DNA from: Microbacterium sp. BH-3-3-3
GTDB lineage: Bacteria; Actinomycetota; Actinomycetes; Actinomycetales; Microbacteriaceae
Assembly (NCBI RefSeq): GCF_007679045.1
Contig: NZ_VEFS01000001.1
Location: forward strand, 846,706-910,705
DNA: 64,000 nt
Direction of reading: 5' to 3'
Position numbers and translations under genes: made by a program. Below the pieces are notes generated by a model, which worked only from the letters and a program-made list of their open reading frames with translations, was not told where the DNA came from and ran no database searches. Shown here piece after piece: positions 48,583 through 57,247 of this stretch. The number at the start of each line of letters is the position of its first letter. Within the stretch, counting starts at the first letter, position 1.

Positions 48583-48621
48583 CGGGGTGTCCGTGACCGG
48601 GATGCGGTCACGGACACCCCG
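48583..48621 (-). terminator. Long hairpin between rpsG and fusA
   Basis: A perfect 16-bp stem CGGGGTGTCCGTGACC with a 7-base loop lies between the rpsG stop (48628) and the fusA start (48540). No T tract follows. It may reduce read-through, protect the upstream message or bind a regulator. Confidence 0.6.
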
Positions 48622-48627
48622 CGGGTT

Positions 48628-49098
48628 TTACCAGCGGTAGTGCGCGAAGGCGCGGTTCGACTCGGCCATCTTGTGGGTGTCTTCGCGGCGCTTGACCGCG
48701 GCACCGAGGCCGTTCGAGGCGTCGAGGATCTCGTTCTGCAGACGCTCGGTCATCGTCTTCTCACGACGACCCTTCGCGTAGCTCACGAGCCAGCGCAGCG
48801 CGAGGGTGTTCGCGCGGTGCGGCTTGACCTCGACCGGAACCTGGTAGGTCGAGCCACCGACGCGGCGGCTCTTGACCTCGAGGGTGGGACGGACGTTGTC
48901 GAGCGCCTTCTTCAGCGTGGCGACGGCGTCCTGGCTGTTCTTCGCCTCGACGCCCTTGAGGGCGTCGTAGACGATCGACTCGGCGATGGACTTCTTGCCG
49001 TCGACGAGGATCTTGTTGACCAGCTGGGTGACGATGGGAGCGCCGTACACCGGGTCGTTGACGACGGGACGCTTCGGGGCGGGACCCTTACGAGGCAT
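48628..49098 (-). CDS. rpsG: 30S ribosomal protein S7
   Basis: 156 residues, normal length. S7 starts assembly of the small-subunit head. [20 protein letters not shown] and [20 protein letters not shown] match the family. It follows rpsL by 5 bases. Confidence 0.98.
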   Translation of the reverse strand: MPRKGPAPKRPVVNDPVYGAPIVTQLVNKILVDGKKSIAESIVYDALKGVEAKNSQDAVATLKKALDNVRPTLEVKSRRVGGSTYQVPVEVKPHRANTLALRWLVSYAKGRREKTMTERLQNEILDASNGLGAAVKRREDTHKMAESNRAFAHYRW

Positions 49099-49103
49099 TG
49101 TTC

Positions 49104-49472
49104 TCAGCCCTTCTTCGCGCCGTAGCGGCTACGAGCCTGCTTACGGTTCTTGACAGCCTGGGTGTCGAGCGCACCGCGGACGATCTTGTAACGGACACCG
49201 GGGAGGTCCTTCACACGACCACCACGGACGAGCACGAGCGAGTGCTCCTGCAGGTTGTGGCCCTCACCGGGGATGTACGCGGTGACCTCGGTGCCGTTGC
49301 GCAGCTTCACGCGGGCGACCTTGCGCATCGCCGAGTTCGGCTTCTTGGGGGTCGTCGTGTACACGCGGGTGCACACGCCGGCCTGCTGGGGGTTCGACTT
49401 CAGCGCGGGAGCCTTGGTCTTCGAGACCTTCGGCGAGCGGCCCTTGCGAACCAACTGCTGAATGGTTGGCAC
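49104..49472 (-). CDS. rpsL: 30S ribosomal protein S12
   Basis: 122 residues from GTG 49472, with GGAGA 6 bases upstream. S12 controls decoding accuracy. Lys43 (TTTPKKPNS) and Lys88 (GGRVKDLPG), the positions changed in common streptomycin-resistant mutants, are both the sensitive-type Lys. Upstream open frame is non-coding. First gene of the str operon. Confidence 0.97.
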   Translation of the reverse strand: MPTIQQLVRKGRSPKVSKTKAPALKSNPQQAGVCTRVYTTTPKKPNSAMRKVARVKLRNGTEVTAYIPGEGHNLQEHSLVLVRGGRVKDLPGVRYKIVRGALDTQAVKNRKQARSRYGAKKG

Positions 49473-49822
49473 GTTCTCTCCTTGATTGGCTGGGCGATCC
49501 TCTCGGGCGCCCAGGGTGCTGCACGGTGACAGCGTCGTGTCTCCCCCGCCATGTCGGTCATCTTGCGATTCGTGACGTGTCGGGCTCACGTGTGATCCAC
49601 CCCGCGACAGAATGATCTGACGCGATTCGTGGTGGATATGCCGTGGGGGCGACCTGTTCGCAGGCCGATCCCTGAGATGGTGCGAGCGTTGATCCGTACG
49701 ACCCGCCCGAGGGCATGACGCACGGCGCGCGTGAACGCACACCCGGTCAATGATACGCGTTCTCCGGGGGCGCGGCAAACGATCGCGGGCCCTCCGGCTG
49801 GGAGTGTGCCGGATGCCGCTCC
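49473..49822 (-). other. Upstream region of the str operon
   Basis: 350 bases without a convincing gene. The minus strand should hold the rpsL promoter. TTGACC at 49750-49745 would be a good -35 box, but no -10 lies at 16-18 bases from it. I see no clear terminator for the operon that ends at 49823. Confidence 0.4.
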
Positions 49823-50725
49823 TCAGCCGAGCAGCAGCGCCCCACCCACGACCGCTGCCGCCACGATCACGACGACGACCAGGGCCAGCACCACGAGGCG
49901 GCCTGTTCCGCGGCGCTCGGAGCGCGGGCGGACGACGGACGCGTCGGACGCGGACGCACGGGGGACGGGGAGCGCGCGTTCGACGCGCACGGGTCCGTCG
50001 GTACGGGGCGCGTAGACGTCGCTCCGGAGGGCGGTCGGCACGTGCGCTTCGCGCGAGACGACGGGCGGCAGGGGCGCCTCGGAGGGGCCCGGACGCGACG
50101 CCGCCTCGCGCCGGCTCCGACGGGACCCCGCGGCGGTGTCGTCGTCGCCGCGCGCGGGCGCGGCGCGCGGGCGGGTGTCCTCGTCGACGCCCGCCGACTC
50201 GAGGCCGGGGCGGCGCCGGGTCGCCTCGTCGAGGTCCGTGGCCGCCGCGGGGGCGCGGCGACGGATGGTCTGGTCATCGAGGTCCGAGAGCGCCGGGGGC
50301 GCGGGGCGACGGATCGTCTCGTCGTCGACGCGGTCGACCCCGGCCGGGGCACGGCGCACCGTCGCGTCATCGAGGTCCGGGACCGCCGGGGACGCGGGGC
50401 GACGGATCGTCTCGTCGTCGAGGTCGGGCGCAGCAGCGGAGGGCCGCGCTGCACGCCGCGGTGCGGTCGTGCCGATCCCGTCGTCGTCCCTCGTCGAGAC
50501 GACCGTGTCATCGGCGGCTCGAGCGCCGCCGGACAGCACCGTGTCGGCATCCGGTTCGGTATCCGGTTCGACTTCCGGTCCGGCGGCGTGCACACGCACG
50601 GTGTCGTCGTCGACCTCCACCGCCGCGGCGTCGTCGTGCGCCGGAGGAGTCGGCCACGCGCGCAGACGCCCGGCCCAGAGGGTGACCTCGTCAGGATCGT
50701 CGGGGCGGTCGTGCGGGCCGCTCAC
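49823..50725 (-). CDS. C-terminally anchored protein with DDxT(I/V)RR repeats
   Basis: 300 residues from GTG 50725, which overlaps the FHA gene stop (GTGA). Residues 1-275 are disordered, rich in Asp, Arg, Ala and Pro, with no Cys. A threonine preceded by acidic residues recurs: T42, T62, T74, T106, T122, T137, T153, T169, T184, T197. The middle four read [32 protein letters not shown] at 15-16 residue spacing. Residues ~277-299 form one membrane helix at the extreme C-terminus, so the repeats face the cytoplasm. The layout suggests a multi-site kinase substrate and FHA-docking scaffold, encoded in one operon with a Ser/Thr kinase and an FHA protein. That role is inferred. Confidence 0.75.
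   Translation of the reverse strand: MSGPHDRPDDPDEVTLWAGRLRAWPTPPAHDDAAAVEVDDDTVRVHAAGPEVEPDTEPDADTVLSGGARAADDTVVSTRDDDGIGTTAPRRAARPSAAAPDLDDETIRRPASPAVPDLDDATVRRAPAGVDRVDDETIRRPAPPALSDLDDQTIRRRAPAAATDLDEATRRRPGLESAGVDEDTRPRAAPARGDDDTAAGSRRSRREAASRPGPSEAPLPPVVSREAHVPTALRSDVYAPRTDGPVRVERALPVPRASASDASVVRPRSERRGTGRLVVLALVVVVIVAAAVVGGALLLG
50131..50440 (-). repeat. In-frame imperfect 45-48 bp repeats
   Basis: About six degenerate units encode the DDxT(I/V)RR blocks of the anchored protein. The best preserved units share GGGGCGACGGATCGTCTCGT on the plus strand (near 50305 and 50395). Unit length is 15 or 16 codons, so the frame is always kept. Confidence 0.8.
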
Positions 50726-52317
50726 GCGCTGCTCCGCGCGAGCCGCACCTCCGCGTCGCCGAGGAAGAAGCGCTCCCCCGCCTCGATCTCTTCGCCGGGA
50801 GGGGCTTCGACCTCGGTGCCCATCAGCGTGGCGAACAGGACGCCGTTGGTGGAGTCGAGATCGGTGACGAACCACGTCTCGCCGCGCAGGTGCAGGCGCG
50901 CGTGGGTCTTCGAGACCGTTCGGGTCTCATCGACGATCGACACGAGCTGCGCGTCGGGGAAGGCGGTGTCGGCGGCGGGGCGGCGCCCCAGGATGACGAC
51001 GGTCGACGTCAGATCGATGGGCGCCCCGCTCGGAGGCACGAGGGCCCACGGGATCCGCTTGCGCTTGGTCACCACCGTGCGGTCGAGGGCGTCGAAATCG
51101 TCGTCGTCGGATGCCACGGCCGGCACCTCGGGTCGCGTGTACAGCGACGACACCGACGTGCGTGCGGAGCGCGGGGAGCCGGCATCCGGAGCATCGGGAA
51201 CCGCGGAGACCGCCTCGGAGAGCTCGGGGAACTCGTCCGCCGGCGCAGGTGCCGAGGCGCGCGGCGCGGGCACGGGCTCGGGGGCGGGCCGGGTCAACGG
51301 CACCTCGGCGATCGGGGCCGCCGCGTCGGAGTGGGTCGTGCGGCGCGCGGGCGTCACCCACGGGGCGATCGGGTCGGACTGTTCGTCGACCGTCGGGGGC
51401 GCCGGGGCGGGCTCGGCCGGCGCGGGGGTCCACGCCGAGGGCTCGCCGGGGATCACCAGCGCACGGGTCGACGCGTCGTCGTCGGCCGCGGACGGCACGG
51501 CACGGGCGGCGCTGCGGGACGAGTCGTTGTCGTCGGCACCGTCGCGGAGGGCGTCGAGCACCTCGAAGACCGAGGATCCGGATGCCGCGGCGGCGGCCGG
51601 GCGCTCGGCGGGCGCGATCTGCTCGTCGGAGACGGCGGGCGTGGGGCGACGGCGGTCATCGAACTCCGCGGGACGCAGACCGGGCGGAGGACCCCATCCA
51701 CCGGACGCGGGCACGGCATCGGCGAGCGAACCGGTCGGAGCGGCGAACGGCACGATCACGGGCTCGGACACCGGAGCGGGCTCGGCGGGCGCGTCAGCGG
51801 CATCCGGAACGTGGTCTTCGGCGTCGCGGCTGCCGTCGCCGGGACGGGACTCGGGCGCGGGGGTCCATCCGCCGACCAGCGGAACGTACGGCCCCTGGAA
51901 GTCCTGGCCGCGGCGAACGGGTGCCGACTGCTCGTCGGGACCGCGGGGCGCATCGCCCTCCCACCGCGCGGAGCCGAAACCGAGGATGCTCGCCCACACG
52001 ACGGGGAAGATCGCGCCGACCACGGTCATGCCCGCACCGGCGCCGAAGCCCACCGTGATGCGGTGCACGGCGATGATGAAGAGGGTCACGAAGGTGAGCG
52101 TTCCGAACAGCGGAACCAGGTTGATGAGCACCAACCACGGCGAGAACCCGCCGAGCTTCAGCACGGTGGCCACGTTCACGATCGGGACCCACGCCTTCCA
52201 GACCGGCTCGCCGGTCTTGCGGAACACCGCGGCGAGGGCGAGGGCGAACCACACGTACACGACGACGACGAGAGCGAGAGAGCTCGCGCCGAGAACCACC
52301 ATGGTCGAATCGGTCAT
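50722..52317 (-). CDS. Membrane protein with C-terminal FHA domain
   Basis: 531 residues from ATG 52317, overlapping the transglutaminase-fold gene stop (ATGA). Residues 1-~120 hold about four membrane helices of a DUF5684-like type (KAWVPIVNVATVLKLGGFSP). A long Pro/Ala/Glu-rich linker follows. The C-terminal FHA domain (about 435-531) has the phosphothreonine-binding residues: GRR at 444-446, S469-x-x-H472 (VSKTHARL) and N491-G492 (LDSTNGVL). Just before it lies DALDRTVVTKRKR with T414, like the phospho-switch threonine of GarA-type FHA proteins. It should read phosphothreonine made by the kinase of this operon. Confidence 0.85.
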   Translation of the reverse strand: MTDSTMVVLGASSLALVVVVYVWFALALAAVFRKTGEPVWKAWVPIVNVATVLKLGGFSPWLVLINLVPLFGTLTFVTLFIIAVHRITVGFGAGAGMTVVGAIFPVVWASILGFGSARWEGDAPRGPDEQSAPVRRGQDFQGPYVPLVGGWTPAPESRPGDGSRDAEDHVPDAADAPAEPAPVSEPVIVPFAAPTGSLADAVPASGGWGPPPGLRPAEFDDRRRPTPAVSDEQIAPAERPAAAAASGSSVFEVLDALRDGADDNDSSRSAARAVPSAADDDASTRALVIPGEPSAWTPAPAEPAPAPPTVDEQSDPIAPWVTPARRTTHSDAAAPIAEVPLTRPAPEPVPAPRASAPAPADEFPELSEAVSAVPDAPDAGSPRSARTSVSSLYTRPEVPAVASDDDDFDALDRTVVTKRKRIPWALVPPSGAPIDLTSTVVILGRRPAADTAFPDAQLVSIVDETRTVSKTHARLHLRGETWFVTDLDSTNGVLFATLMGTEVEAPPGEEIEAGERFFLGDAEVRLARSSA

Positions 52318-54824
52318 GTCGTGTCGCGTCCTCCCGGGGCGGTGGGACGCTTCCCCCTCTCGTCGCGATGCGGGGATCTCGTGCGCGGGGAGCGCGGAGC
52401 GAGGAACCGCAGGAACGATCTCAACGATACGGCCGCGCGCACGCGCCGCCAGAAGCCTCGCTGACGCACCAGCACACGCCGCTCGGCGTCGACGATGCTC
52501 CAGAACTCCGCCACCTCGTCGGCCGTGACCGCGCCGCCCGCGAACACGGCGCGGTCGGCGTCGTCGGCGAGCCGTGCCCCCGACGGGGTCGCGAACGCGT
52601 CGGCGACCTCGCGTCGGGTGGGGGCGCGCGGCACGGTGCGACCGGCATCCACCCCGGCGTCGACGTATTCGTCCCATCCGCCCGCGATCGCGGAGCGGGG
52701 GTCGGGGTCGCGGCGCCGACCGCGGCGGCGCACGGCCTTGGCGATCACGACGGCGAGGAAGGGACCGAACACGATGAGAAGGGCGAGCAGCGCGAGACCC
52801 GTCACCCGCAGGATCGGCCAGAGCCACGCGAGATCGACGCCGTCGTCGGCGCGCTGATCGTCGTCGAGGGAGTTGTCCTCCTGCACGGGCTCGGGCGGAA
52901 CGACCTCGTCCACCGTGTCGGGGCGCACCTCCGTCACGTTCTCGGGATCCTGCTGCTGGGTGACCTCGAGGCTCGGCGACTGCTCCCACTGCGGGGTCAC
53001 GTCGATCGGCGTCCACCGGCCGTCGTCGCCCTCGACCTCGGTCCAGGCGACCAGATCGCGCGCACGGCACTCCCCCGCCTCGCACGTCGGAAGCGCGCTG
53101 TCCGGCGACGACAGACGCGTTCCCACCACGACGCGGGCCGGGAAGCCGAGTTCGTGCGCGATGAGCGCCGTCGCCACGGCGAACTGCTCGTCGTCGCCGA
53201 CGGCGGCCACGTAATTTCCGGATGCCGCGGCCCGGGGGTCGTCCTCACGTTCGAGCAACCGCTCGAACATGCGGTCGATGCGCGCCAGCGAGTGACCGGA
53301 GGCGCTGGGCTGCAGCTGGTACCCGGGCAGGTCGGCGGTCCAGGCCGGGGGCGCGGCCCCCTCCGGCGCGAGACTGTGGCTGAGGTAGCCGCGCTCGCGG
53401 AGCAGCTGCACGAGCGCCTGCAGGGCCGCACCGTCGGATCCATCGGCGTGCTCATCGACCCAGCGGCGGAGGTTGTCGCCCCCGGCCGTCGCGCCGACGG
53501 CCCCGGGAGGCGTCAGGGAGGCGAGATCGTCGGGCGCGGCCTCGACCGCGTCGATCCGGTAGGAGTCGCCCGGTTCGAGTCCGCCGTCGGCCGTCTGCAC
53601 GCCCGCCTCGGCGTCGGCGCTGTAGTAGAAGCGGTCGGCGAGCTGCCCGCGGCGCTCGCCCTCGAAGGTCGCCGCCACCAGGCTCCCCGCGGTGGGCATC
53701 CAGATGCCGCCCAGATCGGCGATGTCGACGTCGGCGGAGACGGAGCGGCCCGTGCCCGCGTCGCGGGTGGACGGCAGACGCACGAAGCCCGTCCCCTCGT
53801 CTCCCGAGGCGCGGAAGATCTCGCCGTCGTAGGCGTCGAGGGTGGCGATGCGGATGCGCTCGGGCAGGGCGCCGTCGTCGCTGCGGACGCGGAACAGCAC
53901 GTCGTCGCTGCGGGCGTCGGAGAACATCGCCCGGTACTGCGCGAGCGGGCTGACCGCCTCGGCGATGAGACGCTGCGGACCGGCCGCCGATCGCAGCACC
54001 TGACGGTCGGCGTCGCGAGAGGCCCACGGCACCACCGCGATCGTCGCGACGATCGCGACGACGATCATCGCGACGCCGAGCGCTCCGCGCCGGGAGTCGG
54101 TGCGCGAGCGACCGCGCGACACCTGCACCGCTGTCACGTCGGCAGCCCTCCGCAGGGCGCGGGCGCGTTCGTCGCGCGCACGCCAGGCCAGCCAAAGCAC
54201 GGCCGACAGCAGAGCGCCGAGTCCGACGGCGGTCTCGACCGGAGCCGGCAGCGACACCGCCCCGAGCGAGAGCGGAGCGCTGGTGGAAGTCCGGCCGAAG
54301 AACAGCCCGAACCCGGTCATCGCCAGGCCCGGCACCACTGCTGCGGGAGCGCGCCGGTCGGTGCGAGCCGCGAGGGCCAGTGTGAGGGCGGTACCCACCA
54401 GGAACACCACGAGCGCCGGGACGAGCAGATTGCGGTACGCGCCGACCGGCAGGTCGACGGTGACCAGGTCTTTCCACGCGACGACGACACCCGCGAAGGC
54501 CTCACCCAGCCCGCGCAGCACGTCGAGCGGCGAGGTCAGTCTCGAGGGGACGGCGAGCGGCACCGCGAGCAGGGCGAACGCGCCGACCAGCCCGGCGGCG
54601 AGCACCCACCCTCCGCCGCGCCGCCACGCGGCGAGCGCGACGACCGCCGTCGCCACCAACGAAGACACCAGCACGAGCAGCAGGAACGACCCCGAGGCGT
54701 AGACCGGCCACGCCGCGACGGCTGCGAGGGCGACCGACACCGCGGTGTACGCCGATGCGGCCACCCACCGGGGCACGGAGGACTCCCGCGTCCGCGTCGG
54801 GCGCTCGCGACGACCGGCGCTCAC
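52314..54824 (-). CDS. Transglutaminase-fold membrane protein lacking catalytic Cys and His
   Basis: 836 residues. Several membrane helices at the N-terminus, a large extracytoplasmic transglutaminase-like domain, a further helix (IRVTGLALLALLIVFGPFLA) and a cytoplasmic DUF4129-like tail make the TgpA-type layout. In active members the core reads GYCEQFA...; here it is GDDEQFAVATALIAHELGF with Asp545 in place of Cys. The HAW motif reads VAWTEVEG with Val592 in place of His. Only the Asp (WTPIDVTP, D608) remains. It is therefore probably a non-catalytic scaffold or binding protein. It overlaps DUF58 and FHA genes by 4 bases each. Confidence 0.87.
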   Translation of the reverse strand: MSAGRRERPTRTRESSVPRWVAASAYTAVSVALAAVAAWPVYASGSFLLLVLVSSLVATAVVALAAWRRGGGWVLAAGLVGAFALLAVPLAVPSRLTSPLDVLRGLGEAFAGVVVAWKDLVTVDLPVGAYRNLLVPALVVFLVGTALTLALAARTDRRAPAAVVPGLAMTGFGLFFGRTSTSAPLSLGAVSLPAPVETAVGLGALLSAVLWLAWRARDERARALRRAADVTAVQVSRGRSRTDSRRGALGVAMIVVAIVATIAVVPWASRDADRQVLRSAAGPQRLIAEAVSPLAQYRAMFSDARSDDVLFRVRSDDGALPERIRIATLDAYDGEIFRASGDEGTGFVRLPSTRDAGTGRSVSADVDIADLGGIWMPTAGSLVAATFEGERRGQLADRFYYSADAEAGVQTADGGLEPGDSYRIDAVEAAPDDLASLTPPGAVGATAGGDNLRRWVDEHADGSDGAALQALVQLLRERGYLSHSLAPEGAAPPAWTADLPGYQLQPSASGHSLARIDRMFERLLEREDDPRAAASGNYVAAVGDDEQFAVATALIAHELGFPARVVVGTRLSSPDSALPTCEAGECRARDLVAWTEVEGDDGRWTPIDVTPQWEQSPSLEVTQQQDPENVTEVRPDTVDEVVPPEPVQEDNSLDDDQRADDGVDLAWLWPILRVTGLALLALLIVFGPFLAVVIAKAVRRRGRRRDPDPRSAIAGGWDEYVDAGVDAGRTVPRAPTRREVADAFATPSGARLADDADRAVFAGGAVTADEVAEFWSIVDAERRVLVRQRGFWRRVRAAVSLRSFLRFLAPRSPRTRSPHRDERGKRPTAPGGRDTT

Positions 54825-56197
54825 GAGGTGGCTCCGCGCACGAGCAGACCCGACAGGTCGTCGAGGGTTCCGATGGTGAGGACGGTGAGTCCCGCGATGC
54901 TCTGCATGCGCGGGTGTGCCCGCTCGTCGCAGATCACCGCGGCGACGGCGGTGTCGGCGGGGAACGCCAGGGCGGCCTGGCGCAGGCGGGCGAGGGGCAC
55001 GGCGGACCCGACGACGACGAAGGCGATCGACAGACGCTCGTTGGCCTCGGCGGCGAATCGGCAGACGTCTTCGACCGGCATGGTGTTCTCGTGCCGCTGC
55101 ACGGCGCTGAACCCGTCGAGCATCGCCCGAGGCGAGACGATCGGCACATGGCGGATGGCGCGCAGGCGCCCCTTGACCACACGCGGGATCTCGGAACCCG
55201 TGACGATGTCGATGTCACGGGCATCGCGCACGGCACGCAGGCCCAGCGAGGCCGCGGCCGACACGGCGAGCTCGTACTCGTCGGCATCCGCGTACTCCTG
55301 CGTCGCGGCGGCGAACACGACGGCCATGCGCGAGCGTCGCGACTCCTCGTACTGCCGCACCATCAGCCGGCCCGTCTTGGCCGTCGACTTCCAGTGCACC
55401 TGACGACGGGAGTCGCCCGGGACGTACTCGCGGATCGCGTGGAACGACATGTCGGCGTCGACGAGGCGGCGGGTCGCATTGCCCTCGAGGTCGCGGACGA
55501 GCCCCGCGCTGGTGGACGGCAGGCCCACCGTGCGGGGGTGGACGAACAGATCGTGCACGTCGTCGAAGGCGTGCTCGCGGCGGAGCAGCCCCACGGGGTC
55601 GCTGCGGACCGTCGTCACCGGTCCGACGCGGACCACGCCGCGGGGCAGGGGCGGGATCTCGAGCGGCTCGGTCGTGCTCTGATCCGGGCGCAGCAGGGGC
55701 ACCCCGAACTCCACGAGCCCGCGACCGACGGGGATGTCGAGACGACCGGGCAGGGCGGGACGCGTGCTGACGTTGCGCACAACGATCTCGCCGGTCACCC
55801 CCGTGCCCGCCACGACCCGCTCGTGGGTGAGCGAGAGGTCGACCTCGTACGCGCGCGCACCGAAGAGGAAGGGCACGGCCATCGCCAGCAGCAGCAGCGC
55901 CGCGGTGCCCGCGACCATCCACTCCACCCATCCGAAGACGATCCCCAGCAGCAGACCGATCGTGGCGGCCGCGACGACCACGGCTCCGGCCGGGCGAACG
56001 GTGCGTCCCGCCCAGCGGACCGCGGCCCGCGCGGCATCCGTCGCCACCCGCCACCACTCGGCGATCCGCACCACCGTCCGCACGATGCGACGCTGACGGC
56101 GCGCGGCCGTGGAGGTGATCGAGGTGCGTGAGCCCGTGGCCATCGTGGACGCGGAGGCGCGCGTCAGACGGGACTCGGTGAGGTTCACATCGGGCAC
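54821..56197 (-). CDS. DUF58 domain membrane protein
   Basis: 458 residues. Two membrane helices (about residues 70-115) precede the DUF58 region with the signature AIREYVPGDSRRQVHWKSTA and GRLMVRQYEESR. DUF58 proteins regularly accompany MoxR ATPases and may be their membrane partners. It lies 42 bases after the moxR gene and overlaps the transglutaminase-fold gene as ATGA. The start is uncertain within the first ~20 codons. Confidence 0.9.
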   Translation of the reverse strand: MPDVNLTESRLTRASASTMATGSRTSITSTAARRQRRIVRTVVRIAEWWRVATDAARAAVRWAGRTVRPAGAVVVAAATIGLLLGIVFGWVEWMVAGTAALLLLAMAVPFLFGARAYEVDLSLTHERVVAGTGVTGEIVVRNVSTRPALPGRLDIPVGRGLVEFGVPLLRPDQSTTEPLEIPPLPRGVVRVGPVTTVRSDPVGLLRREHAFDDVHDLFVHPRTVGLPSTSAGLVRDLEGNATRRLVDADMSFHAIREYVPGDSRRQVHWKSTAKTGRLMVRQYEESRRSRMAVVFAAATQEYADADEYELAVSAAASLGLRAVRDARDIDIVTGSEIPRVVKGRLRAIRHVPIVSPRAMLDGFSAVQRHENTMPVEDVCRFAAEANERLSIAFVVVGSAVPLARLRQAALAFPADTAVAAVICDERAHPRMQSIAGLTVLTIGTLDDLSGLLVRGATS

Positions 56198-56239
56198 GGG
56201 TCACCTCCCCGGCTCGCGGATGCCACGGCGACGGTCACG

Positions 56240-57205
56240 TCAGGCGCTCTCGCGCTGCGAGGGCGGAACCGTGTCGAGCAGGACCTGGCCGATGACGGCC
56301 TCCTGCGTCACCCCGTCGAACTCCGCCTCGGGATGCAGGATGAGGCGGTGCGAGAGCACGGCCACCGCGAGCGCCTTGACGTCGTCGGGGGTGGCGAAGG
56401 TGCGCCCCTGGGCGGCCGCGCGGGCACGGGTGGCGCGGGTGAGCGCGAGGGCTCCGCGGATCGACACGCCCAGACGCACCTCGTCGGCCGTGCGCGTGGC
56501 GTCGACCAGGCGCGCGATGTAGTCGAGCACGAGGGCGTCGACGTACACGGATGCCGCGAGGTCGGCCATGCCGACGAGGGCCTGGGGCGTGATGATCGGG
56601 CGCAGATCGGCCGTGGCCGTGGCCGCGCCGTCGAGGATGCGGACCGTCGCCGCGTGATCGGGGTAGCCGAGCGAGGTGCGCAGCAGGAAGCGGTCGAGCT
56701 GCGCCTCGGGCAGGCGGTAGGTGCCGGCCTGCTCGACGGGGTTCTGCGTCGCGAGCACGAGGAAGGGCACGCCGACCTCGCGGGAGACGCCGTCGATGGT
56801 GACCTTGCCCTCCTCCATCACCTCGAGCAGGGCCGACTGCGTCTTGGGGCTCGCGCGGTTGATCTCGTCGGCGAGCACGATGTTGGCGAAGATCGGGCCG
56901 GAGTGGAACTCGAACGATCCGGTCTTCTGGTCGTACACGGTGATGCCGGTGATGTCACCGGGCAGCAGGTCGGGGGTGAACTGGATGCGGGTGTTGGTGC
57001 CCTGCACGGTCTGCCCGACGGCACGCGCGAGGGAGGTCTTGCCCGTGCCCGGCACGTCTTCGAGCAGCACGTGCCCGTCGCTGAGCATCGCCGTCAGCAC
57101 GAGCTCCACGACGTGACGCTTGCCGAGGACGGCGCGCTCGACGTTGTCGGCGATCTGCGAGAAGGTCTGGGAGAACCAGGTGGCCTGCTCCTGGGTGATC
57201 GTCAT
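56240..57205 (-). CDS. MoxR family AAA+ ATPase
   Basis: 321 residues. Walker A LLEDVPGTGKTSLARAVGQT, Walker B with NIVLADEINRASPKTQSALL, the sensor-1 VLATQNPVEQAGTYRLPEAQ and the C-terminal lid are all present. MoxR ATPases act as chaperones that assemble or activate protein complexes, often with DUF58 and von Willebrand A partners. It follows the giant Ig-like gene by 42 bases. Confidence 0.95.
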   Translation of the reverse strand: MTITQEQATWFSQTFSQIADNVERAVLGKRHVVELVLTAMLSDGHVLLEDVPGTGKTSLARAVGQTVQGTNTRIQFTPDLLPGDITGITVYDQKTGSFEFHSGPIFANIVLADEINRASPKTQSALLEVMEEGKVTIDGVSREVGVPFLVLATQNPVEQAGTYRLPEAQLDRFLLRTSLGYPDHAATVRILDGAATATADLRPIITPQALVGMADLAASVYVDALVLDYIARLVDATRTADEVRLGVSIRGALALTRATRARAAAQGRTFATPDDVKALAVAVLSHRLILHPEAEFDGVTQEAVIGQVLLDTVPPSQRESA

Positions 57206-57247
57206 GTCGGTGCGTTCTTCCTGTCGGGGGATGGACGGGGGCGGCGC

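Noticed and set aside
49473..49822. rpsL promoter at TTGACC 49750-49745
   Set aside because: No -10 box lies at 16-18 bases, so I did not name a promoter.
50131..50440. CRISPR-like repeated sequence
   Set aside because: The units are degenerate, lie in frame within a coding gene and encode a regular protein motif; no spacers or cas genes are present.
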